A stretch of DNA of 24,966 nucleotides from Moduliflexus sp964602655 (GTDB lineage Bacteria; Moduliflexota; Moduliflexia; Moduliflexales; Moduliflexaceae): contig CAZRSF010000087.1 of NCBI GenBank assembly GCA_964602655.1, positions 1-24,966 on the forward strand, in the 5' to 3' direction. How positions within the stretch are numbered: the stretch's first letter is position 1; each line of letters starts with the position of its first letter. The notes beneath the pieces are model-generated. The model was not told the DNA's origin. It saw only the letters and a list, made by a program, of their open reading frames with translations, and ran no database searches. Below are positions 6,764 to 15,500 of this stretch, one piece after another. A program made the position numbers and the translations under genes.

Positions 6764-8722
6764 TTATGCCGCGCCAAGCGCCTTGCGGATCGTCGCTTCA
6801 TGCTGTTGAACCAATTGCCGCGCCATCGCTTTCAGCATGTCGAGTTTGCCGATGTCGGCGCGTTCGCCGCTGGCAACCTGCTCCTGATAGTAGCGAATTT
6901 GCGCCTGCACATCCCACATCAGGTTATTGTAGCCGCGCGTAACATGCCCTTCGGCTTCGGTATTGGCGAAGCGGGCTTCGGAATCGAAATAGCGCTGCGC
7001 TTCCTGAAACAGAATGTCCGGCGTAATCGGCTGATAGAGTTCGGTTAGCAGGCTGATCTTTTTCTCGTAGGGTTGATCGAAAAAAACCGCTCGATTTTCG
7101 AACCATTCTTGCGGCAGGTCGAAATCCGCGCTTCGTTCTTTGATGGCTTCGATGATAGCGCGTGATGACCGTCCAGTAATTTTCGGATTTTTCGCTTTCA
7201 ACTCTGCGACGAATTTGCCGAAATCAAGCAGCGTCGCTCGTTTGTATTTGTCGAATTCCTCGGCCATATAGCCTGCCACGTCTTCTTTATTGGTGTTTTC
7301 CGCCGAAAATTGCGTGACAAACGGTTCGTACCCTTTTTCGATCTTCACCAGATTTTTTTCGAACATTTTGCCCGCGAGAATCAAACAAATATCGGCGAAA
7401 TCCTCCGCCGTGCTCGGCCCGTCAATCAGCAGGCGGTCGTTGAAACGGTTGCGCAGCGCATCATCGAGGCCGGTCGGCTTATTTGAGGCGGCGAAGTTGA
7501 TGACATTGCCGCGCCGCACTGTGAATGCGCCATCGAGATATTGCATCAAAATATTGTTGATGTCGTTATCCGCGCCCTGTGCGTCGTCGCGGGACGAGGT
7601 CAGCAAATCAATATCGTCCAGAATACCGAGGCTGACGAGCGCCGGATTTTGCGTGACCGAGAGGCGTTGCAGCAGGATTTTGCCAGTTTTGCCGTAATAT
7701 TCGTCTTTGATGGACTGATCCACCGTAAAAATCGCAAACTTAAAGCCGATCTGATCGCTCAATTCTTTCAACTGTGTCATCGCCAGCCGGAACAGCGACG
7801 ATTTGCCTGTACCGGGAAGCCCGTCATACAGGCTTGTCCAGGCGAGGCCGCCGAGTTCGAGAATCGGGTTCATCTGTTTGACCGGATCGTACAGGGCGAG
7901 CCGCTGAACGTAGCGCGTAATTTTGCGCTTGGCGTTGCGGTTGCCGACGATTTCCTGTGGGCGAATCGGCGTGAACGTAATCGCTTGCGTGGCGGCTGAG
8001 GTGGCGGCAACGCTTTTGTTTTCATACGCTTCCAGCACGAGAAATTCGTCGAGGATGCGGAACTGGTAGCCCTGCAAATGTCGGTCGAGCTCGAGATACG
8101 CGTCTTTGGCTTGCAACGCGAGTTCGGTGTATTTGGCGAAAATATCTTTGACGCAGACCGCAAACACGAGCGACGATTCGAATTCTTTGCCGGTCTCCAT
8201 CTGTTTGACCAGATAGGCGTACACTGGCGCGAGCAGGCGGCGAATCACCGCTTTTTCCGGCTGCGCGGAATCGAGCGACAGCGGCATATCCGATGAATCC
8301 GGCTTTTTTTCTGACGCCTCCACGCCTTCGGAACGAATCATGGCGTCCATTTTCTGCGTGATGAACAGCGACGCGGCGTAGGTGGCGTAATTATGACAGA
8401 AACCGCGCAGGCGGTTCAATTCCGGGTTGGCCGACAAGTCCGAACTGGGCGTGGAAATCAGGAGTTGTTTCAGGCCGACTTTCTCCGCCAGCAAATCCGT
8501 CGTGGCAGAAAAAAGCTGCATGCCTTCGCGGACGGCAAGATAGGTGTCGCGCTCCAAATTGCTCATGACATACTCTTCTTCCGGGTCGAGTTTGAGGAGC
8601 AAGTCGGGAAGCGAATACTGTTTGCCGCCGAAGCGAAACGTCGTGACGATTTCTTCAATCGAACGTTTGAATTTTGCAAGCTGTTCTTTGCCAATATCTA
8701 CGGGGTTATTCTGTTCATTCAT
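6764..8722 (-). CDS. AAA+ ATPase, classic clade, with long N-terminal domain
   Basis: The 652-aa product has about 250 residues of helical N-terminal region of unknown fold, then an AAA+ module. Visible motifs are Walker A GLPGTGKSS (301-309), a pore-loop-region segment YYGKTGK (342-348), Walker B GILDDIDLL (366-374), a downstream INNILMQYLDG segment, sensor 1 in AASNKPTGLDDALRNRFNDR (N414), and likely arginine fingers R424/R426. This order resembles the FtsH/katanin (classic) clade. The usual Walker B glutamate (IDEID) is an aspartate here (LDDID, D370). A C-terminal helical part of about 200 residues follows. No protease or nuclease domain is present. GGGAGAG precedes the ATG, and the gene overlaps its upstream neighbour by 8 nt, so the two are translationally coupled. 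Presumably it forms a ring that remodels a partner encoded nearby. Confidence 0.9.
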   Translation of the reverse strand: MNEQNNPVDIGKEQLAKFKRSIEEIVTTFRFGGKQYSLPDLLLKLDPEEEYVMSNLERDTYLAVREGMQLFSATTDLLAEKVGLKQLLISTPSSDLSANPELNRLRGFCHNYATYAASLFITQKMDAMIRSEGVEASEKKPDSSDMPLSLDSAQPEKAVIRRLLAPVYAYLVKQMETGKEFESSLVFAVCVKDIFAKYTELALQAKDAYLELDRHLQGYQFRILDEFLVLEAYENKSVAATSAATQAITFTPIRPQEIVGNRNAKRKITRYVQRLALYDPVKQMNPILELGGLAWTSLYDGLPGTGKSSLFRLAMTQLKELSDQIGFKFAIFTVDQSIKDEYYGKTGKILLQRLSVTQNPALVSLGILDDIDLLTSSRDDAQGADNDINNILMQYLDGAFTVRRGNVINFAASNKPTGLDDALRNRFNDRLLIDGPSTAEDFADICLILAGKMFEKNLVKIEKGYEPFVTQFSAENTNKEDVAGYMAEEFDKYKRATLLDFGKFVAELKAKNPKITGRSSRAIIEAIKERSADFDLPQEWFENRAVFFDQPYEKKISLLTELYQPITPDILFQEAQRYFDSEARFANTEAEGHVTRGYNNLMWDVQAQIRYYQEQVASGERADIGKLDMLKAMARQLVQQHEATIRKALGAA

Positions 8723-9842
8723 AAATCTCTCCCTTGCTGGTCACGCCGAACATTTTCGTGTGATCTTTCAATGTGATGTTGAGATTATGCACTTTTTGGA
8801 TCAAGCGGTGCGGCATGAGAATGTATTGCGGCGAGTTGATCGCCGGGCTGAATTGGCCGACGTATTCATCGCCCGTGCGCCAGCCTAAGAACCATTCTTT
8901 CAGTCCGACATGCGCTTCTTCGCCCATACGCACGACCGACGCCTTGCTGAACATCATAATGCAGTCGTCGTCCGCTTCGATGAGCGATTTCACCGCCGCG
9001 CCGTTCTCCGTATATTTACTGTAAAACGGGCCGACATCGAAGCGTTCGAGATATTCTAACTGGACGCCGAAAATCGCCTCGATTTTTTCCGCTAACGTGC
9101 TGAGTTCCAGGTTGCTCACGGTGGAGATGCCGGTTCTGATGGCCTCTTCCAGCTCGATCTGCCATTCTTCGCGGAGGTACGACTTGGACGGAATGCGCAG
9201 GTAAAGTGTGTAAAAACGGGGCAGATTGTGATGCTCGTCAAGACGCTCGAACGAAACCGTGCAATAGTTCATGGTGTCGTCTTGCTTGATATGCGTGTAG
9301 GGATGAATGAGCAACGCCTGCGGCAGTTCCAAGCGCGATAAGGTGTCGTAGTAATTTCGCTCCAATTTTTGCTGCACGACATCTTTGGGAAAGAGTCCGC
9401 GAAAAAGCAGATAGAGGGCGTCTTCGACTAATTTATTATCATCCGGCAGGCGGCGCAATTGTTCGGCGGCTTGCTGCTGATCGCCGTTCAAAAACGTAAA
9501 ATCCCGCACAACAATAGGAAAACCCGAATCGGTCGGGTCTATTGTGCAGGAAAGCTGCACGTCGCGGTTGGGCTTGGCGGCTTCAAGCTGGTGCTTCGCG
9601 ACAATCACGTCAATCGTCGCCATCAGTTTTTTCAGATAACTCAGATAATCGGCGTTATTGCCGCCGTCTTTCGGCAGTTTTTTCGTGATTGTCTGAAACG
9701 TCAGCCGGATCATCTGGCTTAACATCGTCAGATGGGCGCGAGTGTCCTCGGAATTCAGCGTTTTGAAATTCTGCTGATTGACCTGGAGCGCAATCGAATG
9801 GTCTGCAAGCGTGGTTTTGGCGCTATCTTTGATTTGCGGCAT
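8715..9842 (-). CDS. Unrecognised 375-aa protein coupled to the AAA+ gene
   Basis: The product is soluble-looking with no signal peptide or membrane helix. Residues 1-85 are helical; from about 95 (QLSCTIDPTDSGFPIVV) a mixed alpha/beta region begins, including the strand-rich stretch FYTLYLRIPSKSYLREEWQIELEEAI (split here by description, near 210-235). The last third contains EWFLGWRTGDEYVG and ends in GVTSKGEIYE. I recognise no family. Its stop codon overlaps the AAA+ start by 8 nt, the tightest coupling in the cluster, suggesting a stoichiometric partner or adaptor of the ATPase. No good Shine-Dalgarno precedes the ATG at 9842, and a perfect inverted repeat lies 6 nt upstream of it. Confidence 0.8.
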   Translation of the reverse strand: MPQIKDSAKTTLADHSIALQVNQQNFKTLNSEDTRAHLTMLSQMIRLTFQTITKKLPKDGGNNADYLSYLKKLMATIDVIVAKHQLEAAKPNRDVQLSCTIDPTDSGFPIVVRDFTFLNGDQQQAAEQLRRLPDDNKLVEDALYLLFRGLFPKDVVQQKLERNYYDTLSRLELPQALLIHPYTHIKQDDTMNYCTVSFERLDEHHNLPRFYTLYLRIPSKSYLREEWQIELEEAIRTGISTVSNLELSTLAEKIEAIFGVQLEYLERFDVGPFYSKYTENGAAVKSLIEADDDCIMMFSKASVVRMGEEAHVGLKEWFLGWRTGDEYVGQFSPAINSPQYILMPHRLIQKVHNLNITLKDHTKMFGVTSKGEIYE

Positions 9843-9847
9843 AGAAT

Positions 9848-9896
9848 AGGAGTGTCAAAGCTTGCTTTGACACTCAAAGCAAGCTTTGACACTCCT
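9848..9896. repeat. Perfect 21-bp inverted repeat
   Basis: Arms 9848-9868 and 9876-9896 are exact reverse complements around the 7-nt centre GACACTC, which itself repeats part of the arm (TTTGACACTC occurs twice on the plus strand). It fills the 61-nt gap between the first and second genes of the AAA+ operon and ends just before the start codon of the second, so the mRNA hairpin could limit ribosome access to it. Confidence 0.9.
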
Positions 9897-9903
9897 GAAG
9901 TAG

Positions 9904-11025
9904 TTATTTGGCATCCGAATAACGCTCATCTTGCGAGCGTTGCGCGTTTTGACGGATTTTGTCATACCGTTCGTTGAAATTCCGCATGGTGTCTTCCATC
10001 CGATCCATGTAGCCTTTCATCACCGTTTCGTCAATCAACTGCACCTCTTCGCGCGCGAGCGTGGAGTCGCTGACGGCGCTGGCGGCTTGCGTGATGATGT
10101 CAACGGAACGGTCGGTGGCGGCGTTGACCGCTTTATCGAGCGATTCCATGCCGCGCGTCGTCATCATGACCTTCACGGCTTCGGGCGCGGCGAGGTAAAT
10201 TTCGGTCACGTTGTCCATCTTTTCTTTGACCATCGTGGCCTGGCGTCCGAGATCGCGCACCATTTTTTCGAAGGCGTCGCGGGATTGCTTGTTGGCTTCG
10301 AGCGCCTGCTGCGCCTGATTGTAAATTGTGAACGTCTGATCGTATTCGTTGCGCACTTCGGTCAGGGTTTTGTGCATTTCGTTCAATTCGGTCGCCAATT
10401 TCGCCTGTTCCTGCGGTGATGCGGATTCGTAGAGTTTTTGTTTTTCCGCATACGCCTTTTCCAGCGCATCTAATTTTTCTTTGATCGCCTCTTCTTTGGG
10501 TTCATATTCGGCGACTTTGCCGGTAATCACATCGGCGTTGGCCTGAAGGCGGGAGTAGGTGCCGATAGCGCCTTCGCGGACTTCGCAGATTTCTTTGAAG
10601 AGTTGTTCGCCATACTGCAAAATCATTTGCAGATTATCGCGCGGGCTTTGATCGCGCAGGCGTTCGATGCGCTGCCGATCCGCCATTTTGTGCGTGAAGG
10701 GAATCAACGCCAACACTTTTTCCATGCCCTGATAATTCTGGCTTTCCGCCGCGAATTCGACATATTCCGTCAGGTTGTCGGTCAAGCCTTCGGCTAAATC
10801 GGCGATAGTGTTGCGGTAATTGCTGTATTGATTCAAGCCTTGATCCAACTTGGACATTTCGCCTTCGACCTGTTCTTTGCTCACGCTTTCCCATTTATTG
10901 AACATTTGATCCGCGTTATCCAGCTTTTGGTACAGATCGGAACTGAGCGATTGCCGCGATTTTCGCAGGTCTTCCAACTGTTTTGAGTGTTCTGCAATCA
11001 ACCCTAATTTTTCTTTTTCCGCCAT
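9904..11025 (-). CDS. All-helical coiled-coil protein, first gene of the AAA+ operon
   Basis: The 373-aa product is almost entirely helical and highly charged, with long heptad-like stretches (about 150-290, for example EEAIKEKLDALEKAYAEKQK and NEYDQTFTIYNQAQQALEAN). There is no signal peptide or membrane segment. The overall look, an acidic all-helical protein of 350-400 residues, recalls TelA/toxic-anion-resistance-type or PspA-like proteins, but I see no specific signature and do not claim homology. The ATG at 11025 has GGGGGAA 5-6 nt upstream. It is the promoter-proximal gene of the cluster, which fits an abundant structural or scaffold component. Confidence 0.8.
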   Translation of the reverse strand: MAEKEKLGLIAEHSKQLEDLRKSRQSLSSDLYQKLDNADQMFNKWESVSKEQVEGEMSKLDQGLNQYSNYRNTIADLAEGLTDNLTEYVEFAAESQNYQGMEKVLALIPFTHKMADRQRIERLRDQSPRDNLQMILQYGEQLFKEICEVREGAIGTYSRLQANADVITGKVAEYEPKEEAIKEKLDALEKAYAEKQKLYESASPQEQAKLATELNEMHKTLTEVRNEYDQTFTIYNQAQQALEANKQSRDAFEKMVRDLGRQATMVKEKMDNVTEIYLAAPEAVKVMMTTRGMESLDKAVNAATDRSVDIITQAASAVSDSTLAREEVQLIDETVMKGYMDRMEDTMRNFNERYDKIRQNAQRSQDERYSDAK

Positions 11026-11329
11026 CTGATGTTCCCCCTTTCTGATTCCTCGAATTATCGAAGCTATCTGACCAGGTTAGTGACGAGTACGACGCAACTT
11101 CTATCATCATAGGTTCTGCTTCTGCTCTTTTCGAACGAAACCATACGATGAATAGATTGCATGTCAAGCAGAAGTTTTCTGAAACAATAAAATTTCTTGC
11201 AAAAAAAATTCGACGGTCATTCCAATCGGAGCGCCCGTCTTTCCCGATGCAGTCTGATGGTCATGTTGTCAGGAGAAGCGGACGTGGTAAATAGGGACAA
11301 AAAAGGGATGGAAAAATACAAATGACGGG
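11026..11329. other. Intergenic region between CheB and the AAA+ operon
   Basis: This 304-nt gap holds the candidate AAA+ operon promoter. It also marks the end of the cheR/cheB operon, for which I see no hairpin with a T-tract. An A-rich patch lies at 11186-11208. Nothing else is recognisable. Confidence 0.5.
11140..11167 (-). promoter_or_regulatory. Candidate sigma-70 promoter of the AAA+ operon
   Basis: Read on the minus strand, TTGACA (11167-11162) is followed after 16 nt by TATGGT (11145-11140). The implied transcript start near 11133 gives a leader of about 110 nt before the first gene. The -35 is perfect, the -10 only moderate. Confidence 0.4.
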
Positions 11330-12418
11330 TTATATCATTTCCAGCAACACACCCGCGACTTCGTGGATCGGTGCGATTCGGTCTATGATGCCGCGCCGGA
11401 TGGCAACTTCGGGCATTCCGAAGACGACGCAGGTGCTTTCGTCTTCAGCAATCGTGCGTCCGCCATTTTGTTTGATACGTTCCAGTCCGTCCACGCCGTC
11501 TTTGCCCATGCCGGTCAAAATGATGCCAATTGCTGCGTCATGATACAGATCGGCGACATCGGAAAATGTGATATCTATGGAGGGAATATGGATATAATGC
11601 GACGGTTCCGAATCAACCCGCGCGATGATTTTTTTGCGCATATCACGGCGCAAGAACAGATGATGTCCGCCAGGCGCAACCAGAACCAAGCCCGGAACGA
11701 CTTCATCCCCGTTTTCTGCTTCTTTGACGGTCAGCGCGCTGTTTTTATTCATGCGATCCGCCAATGGCTTCGTAAATCCCGGCGGCATGTGTTGAATAAT
11801 GACAATGCCTGCCGGAAAATCTTTCGGCAGTTTGGGAATGATGTGATACAACGCAGTCGGTCCGCCGGTCGAGACGCCGATGGCGACACATTCCGGCTGT
11901 ATACGCATCTTCGGCGCCGCTGCAGGATGAAGAGGCGGCTGCGGGCGCGTTTCGCGCTGCAACAGGGGCGGATGCGGCTCTTGCGCAAGGAGTTTATGCT
12001 TCGAGGCGGCTAAGGCCAGGACTTTGCTGACTAATTCCGTTTGAATTTGAAAAAGCTTTTCCGAGGCGTTATTGGTGGGTTTCAGGATAAAATCCACCGC
12101 GCCATGTTCCAGAGCTTCCAACGTTTCTTCGATGATATATTGATCTTCGGAACTGACGATAATCACCGGCACCGGCATTTTTTTCATGATAATGTCCAGG
12201 GCTTCGATGCCGTTCATTTTGGGCATGTTGATGTCTAACGTGACGACATCCGGCTTCAGACGAGGAATTTTTTCCACCGCTTCCCGCCCGTCCCACGCCG
12301 TTCCAATCACTTCAATCCGGGGATCGCGCTCTAACATTTTCGTTAACGTGCGGCGGACGAACGCCGAATCATCTACGATGAAGACGCGTACTCTGTTGTG
12401 TGTGATTGGATGGGTCAT
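11330..12418 (-). CDS. cheB: CheB: chemoreceptor methylesterase/glutamine deamidase response regulator
   Basis: The 362-aa product has an N-terminal receiver domain with acidic pocket D16/D17, phosphoacceptor D62 (DVVTLDINMPKMNG) and K113. A 50-residue Pro-rich linker leads to the CheB methylesterase domain. The catalytic triad is visible: S183 in GVSTGG, H210 in IIQHMPPGF, and D307 in LTGMGKDG. It removes methyl groups from, and deamidates, glutamates on chemoreceptors when phosphorylated by CheA. Its ATG is 2 nt after the stop of the upstream cheR gene, with no separate Shine-Dalgarno, so translation is coupled. It is the last gene of the operon. No CheA or receptor gene is in the window, so its partners are elsewhere. 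Confidence 0.95.
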   Translation of the reverse strand: MTHPITHNRVRVFIVDDSAFVRRTLTKMLERDPRIEVIGTAWDGREAVEKIPRLKPDVVTLDINMPKMNGIEALDIIMKKMPVPVIIVSSEDQYIIEETLEALEHGAVDFILKPTNNASEKLFQIQTELVSKVLALAASKHKLLAQEPHPPLLQRETRPQPPLHPAAAPKMRIQPECVAIGVSTGGPTALYHIIPKLPKDFPAGIVIIQHMPPGFTKPLADRMNKNSALTVKEAENGDEVVPGLVLVAPGGHHLFLRRDMRKKIIARVDSEPSHYIHIPSIDITFSDVADLYHDAAIGIILTGMGKDGVDGLERIKQNGGRTIAEDESTCVVFGMPEVAIRRGIIDRIAPIHEVAGVLLEMI

Positions 12419-12420
12419 AT

Positions 12421-13269
12421 TCAGGTTCTCTGATACGCCAATGAATGTTGATAATGTTGCAGCTTGAACAGATGCGTAAAGTTAATCAGCGATTCGGAAT
12501 GCCCCAAAAAGAGGTATCGTTTCGGATACAACTTCTGGTAAAAACTCTCGATGACTTTCCGTTTGGATTCATCATCAAAGTAAATAATCAGATTACGACA
12601 AAAGATAATATCGAAGATTGGCAGAAATGTCAATCTATTTCTTTCTAAGAGATTGATACAAAAGAAGTTTAATGGCTCTTTCACGTCATCTTGGATCTTA
12701 TAACTGCCGTCTTCCAATGGGGTGAAAAACCGATGTAGATAGGTCGGTTCCGTGCTTCGGAACGAAGTCTGTTTATAGATGCCTAATTTGGCCTTTTGAA
12801 TCGCTTCCTGGCTGATGTCGTTGGCGAAAATTTCGACCCGCGACGGGCCGACGTGATAGCCTTTTTCGATACAGAGCATCGCCATTGTGTACGGTTCTTC
12901 GCCGGTCGCGCATCCCGCGCTCCAAATTTTAATGGTTTCATTCGGTTTTTCCCGTCGAATCACAGGAATCACCTCATTCACCAATGTTTTCATCTGGTCA
13001 ATTTCGCGGAAGAAGTATGTCTCTTTAATCGTAATCGCATCCATCAATTTACGATATTCTTCTTGATTGTCCTGATTGTATTTGAGATAATAATAATATT
13101 CCTGAAACGATTCCTTCGCCAACGCCAGCACACGCCGCTCTAAGCGCCGCATGAAGATGCCTTGATAATCAGTCGAGATGTAGATACCCGAATAATTATA
13201 GATCGCATCCCTCAGGAGCTTGAAATCTTCCTGCGTATAGCTTAATTGCGTGGTGATCTGTAGTTGCAT
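12421..13269 (-). CDS. cheR: CheR-type methyltransferase 1
   Basis: The 282-aa product carries the CheR hallmarks: the N-terminal helical domain, the ITIKETYFFRE motif (79-89), the SAM-binding loop WSAGCATGEEPY (116-127), and IIFCRNLIIYFDD (221-233). CheR transfers methyl groups from S-adenosylmethionine to glutamates of chemoreceptors. It sits directly upstream of cheB, the classic writer/eraser pair. It starts 23 nt after the HEAT-protein gene. It is clearly diverged from the second CheR in this operon (for example TIKETYFFRE against SVNETSFFRI), so the two are not a recent duplication. Confidence 0.93.
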   Translation of the reverse strand: MQLQITTQLSYTQEDFKLLRDAIYNYSGIYISTDYQGIFMRRLERRVLALAKESFQEYYYYLKYNQDNQEEYRKLMDAITIKETYFFREIDQMKTLVNEVIPVIRREKPNETIKIWSAGCATGEEPYTMAMLCIEKGYHVGPSRVEIFANDISQEAIQKAKLGIYKQTSFRSTEPTYLHRFFTPLEDGSYKIQDDVKEPLNFFCINLLERNRLTFLPIFDIIFCRNLIIYFDDESKRKVIESFYQKLYPKRYLFLGHSESLINFTHLFKLQHYQHSLAYQRT

Positions 13270-13292
13270 GGACTCGTCCGTTCCAATCAGAG

Positions 13293-15500
13293 TTACATCA
13301 TCGTGTCAACAATGTGCTTGAGATAGAGTTGCACTTTCGGATTTTCATGAAATTCATACGCTCGAAGCACGTCCGCATATCGAGATACCAGCAAGCAGAG
13401 TCCTTGATACGCCGGATAATCCAATTCATCGTGAGCGAGGGCGTTCAGCAGCACGGGAATGACTTCAGGCGAGCCAATGCGGCCTAATGTGACCAGGAGC
13501 GCTTTTCGTACCGCGATATCGGGATCGTCCATCATTGCTAATAAGGTCGCCTCGGCATCATACGCATCTAAAACGCCTAAGGCGGCCACCGCTGATTCGC
13601 GGACGCTCCAGTGCGCATCGCCTAAAAATTTTGCTACAATCGGAATCAATGTGGACGCATCTTCTTGAAATGCGCCTAACGCCATGATTGCGGATTTTCT
13701 GACATCGAAGTCGAAGTCGGTGGTGAGTTTGATCAACAAGTCGCGGCTCGCCGTCGTTCGAATGCGTTGTAAGGTCTGGCAAAGTTCGATTTTCAGCAGC
13801 CCGTCTTCATAACGGCGGCAGCGAGTTTCCAGCACGTCGCGCAATTTTTCCAACACCCGGTCGCGATACATCTGTTCCGGATGCGCGGAAAGATAGAGGC
13901 CGACCCCATTCACCGCGGCGCGTTGGACAAGCGCATTGGCGTCTTCCAGCACGAGAAGCAGCGCGGGAAATGCGGACGGATCGAGCGCATGACCGAGCGC
14001 GCAGGCCACTTGCTTGCGGATGTTCGGGTGGTCATCGGATAAGAGAAAAATCAGATGTTCCAGAATCGAAGGTTCGTCATTGACAAGGCGGCCTAAATGC
14101 TCGATGGCTTTGATTCGGCTTGTCGGCTCGACATCTTTGGTCGCATTGATCAAATCGTCAAGCGCGTCCAGGCCGAGCAGAAAGCCTAATAAACAGATCG
14201 CTTCCGCGCGAATCAGCGGATGGGACGAGTCGGCATACTGCTGCGCCTGCTGCAACACAAACGCATACTGCGCGGAATCCGCTTGTTCGCGATTGACGAG
14301 GATACGCGAGAGGAACGGTTCTTTGGAGAGCGATTTCAAAATCGCATAAATAATAAATTCTTCTGTGGCGTGTTTCAGATAGTCTAAAAAAAGTCGGAAG
14401 GTTTTTTCGCCGCCGATTTCGCGCAGGCAGTCAATCAGCAGCAATTTGCGTTCAAGGCTGCGGGAGGTGTCATAGGCGTTCGATAATGGCAGGAACGCCT
14501 CTTCGCCGATTTCGATCAGCGCGCTGACCACCGCTTCGACAAGCGATTCTTGTTCTAACTTTTCCAACAACGCATAGGCGGCATCTTGGCGACCGCTCCA
14601 GCCTAATAATTTTACCGCAGAGAGCACCAGATTAAAATCTTGATCTTCCATCAGTTCAGCTAAATGCAGCATAATCTGTTCGGTGCAGGCGGCGCGAAAC
14701 TGCGCGCGATAGGTGCTGGGCTGTTGGATAATCGTGTGGCGCTTTTCTAATTTCCGCGCCATGCTTTCCATTGACATCGTCGCAGTTTTCCGAATCTCTT
14801 TATCGGTCGAATTCAGCGCCTGAATAATGGCGGGAATTCCGCGCTCGTCGCCAATATTCCCCAGCGCTTCGATGACGGTTTGCATATACAGCGGATGTTC
14901 GGAAATTTTCATGAGATACGGGGTAGCGCGATAATCGCCGATATGCCCTAACGCGGCAATTGCGGGGAGTTTCAGCCAATCTTCGTCGTATTCCAGAATT
15001 TGCGTCAGGGGAATCACTGATTTTTGACTGGGAATGCGAGACAGCGCTTCGACGGCGGCATAGCGCACATTCACATGTTCATCCTGAAGGGCGCGAATCA
15101 GGGCGTCGCAGGCGTCATGATGGCGGATGGAGCCGAGGGCATTCGCCGTGACGATCCGCACGTCTTTATCGGTATCCTGTAAGGCGTCGGCCAGCGCGGG
15201 AATCGCAGGCGGACCGATTTCGGCCAGACATTCTAACGCTGAATTCTGAAACCGGATATGGCGCGGCCCGATATGGCGCTGCGTCAAGGTCTTCATCAGC
15301 AGAGGGACAACAAGTCCGATCTCCGTTTGCGCTAAGAGGCGCACAACAGATTTGCGAACGCGCCAGCTTTCGTCTCCGAGCATTTCGACAAGGAGGTGGG
15401 CGTCCTCTGTTTCTGCTGGCGGCGTCAGTTCGAGAATGGCGCGGAGGCGGACATCTTCCTCCGGAGCGTGTAACGCGTGCTGTATATCGGTTGTTATCAC
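13293..15500 (-). CDS. HEAT-repeat scaffold protein
   Basis: The 735-aa product is built of tandem helical HEAT/PBS-lyase-type repeats over nearly its whole length. Repeat cores are visible at DESWRVRKSVVRLLA, DKDVRIVTANALGSI, EHVNVRYAAVEALSRI, HPNIRKQVACALGHA, DFDVRKSAIMALGAF, HWSVRESAVAALGVL and DIAVRKALLVTLGRIG. There is no signal peptide or enzymatic motif. Such solenoids act as protein-binding scaffolds. It starts with GTG at 15500, overlapping the TGA of the upstream cheR by 4 nt, with AGGAG at suitable distance. Its position between two CheR genes suggests it organises or regulates the methyltransferases; that is inference. Confidence 0.9.
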   Translation of the reverse strand: MITTDIQHALHAPEEDVRLRAILELTPPAETEDAHLLVEMLGDESWRVRKSVVRLLAQTEIGLVVPLLMKTLTQRHIGPRHIRFQNSALECLAEIGPPAIPALADALQDTDKDVRIVTANALGSIRHHDACDALIRALQDEHVNVRYAAVEALSRIPSQKSVIPLTQILEYDEDWLKLPAIAALGHIGDYRATPYLMKISEHPLYMQTVIEALGNIGDERGIPAIIQALNSTDKEIRKTATMSMESMARKLEKRHTIIQQPSTYRAQFRAACTEQIMLHLAELMEDQDFNLVLSAVKLLGWSGRQDAAYALLEKLEQESLVEAVVSALIEIGEEAFLPLSNAYDTSRSLERKLLLIDCLREIGGEKTFRLFLDYLKHATEEFIIYAILKSLSKEPFLSRILVNREQADSAQYAFVLQQAQQYADSSHPLIRAEAICLLGFLLGLDALDDLINATKDVEPTSRIKAIEHLGRLVNDEPSILEHLIFLLSDDHPNIRKQVACALGHALDPSAFPALLLVLEDANALVQRAAVNGVGLYLSAHPEQMYRDRVLEKLRDVLETRCRRYEDGLLKIELCQTLQRIRTTASRDLLIKLTTDFDFDVRKSAIMALGAFQEDASTLIPIVAKFLGDAHWSVRESAVAALGVLDAYDAEATLLAMMDDPDIAVRKALLVTLGRIGSPEVIPVLLNALAHDELDYPAYQGLCLLVSRYADVLRAYEFHENPKVQLYLKHIVDTMM

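Noticed and set aside
9904..11025. Assignment of the helical 373-aa protein as TelA or PspA
   Set aside because: Only overall helical, acidic character is shared; no family-specific signature was visible, so it is left unnamed.
11363..12013. 216-codon plus-strand open frame
   Set aside because: Antisense shadow of cheB, which has a complete receiver and catalytic triad in the other strand.
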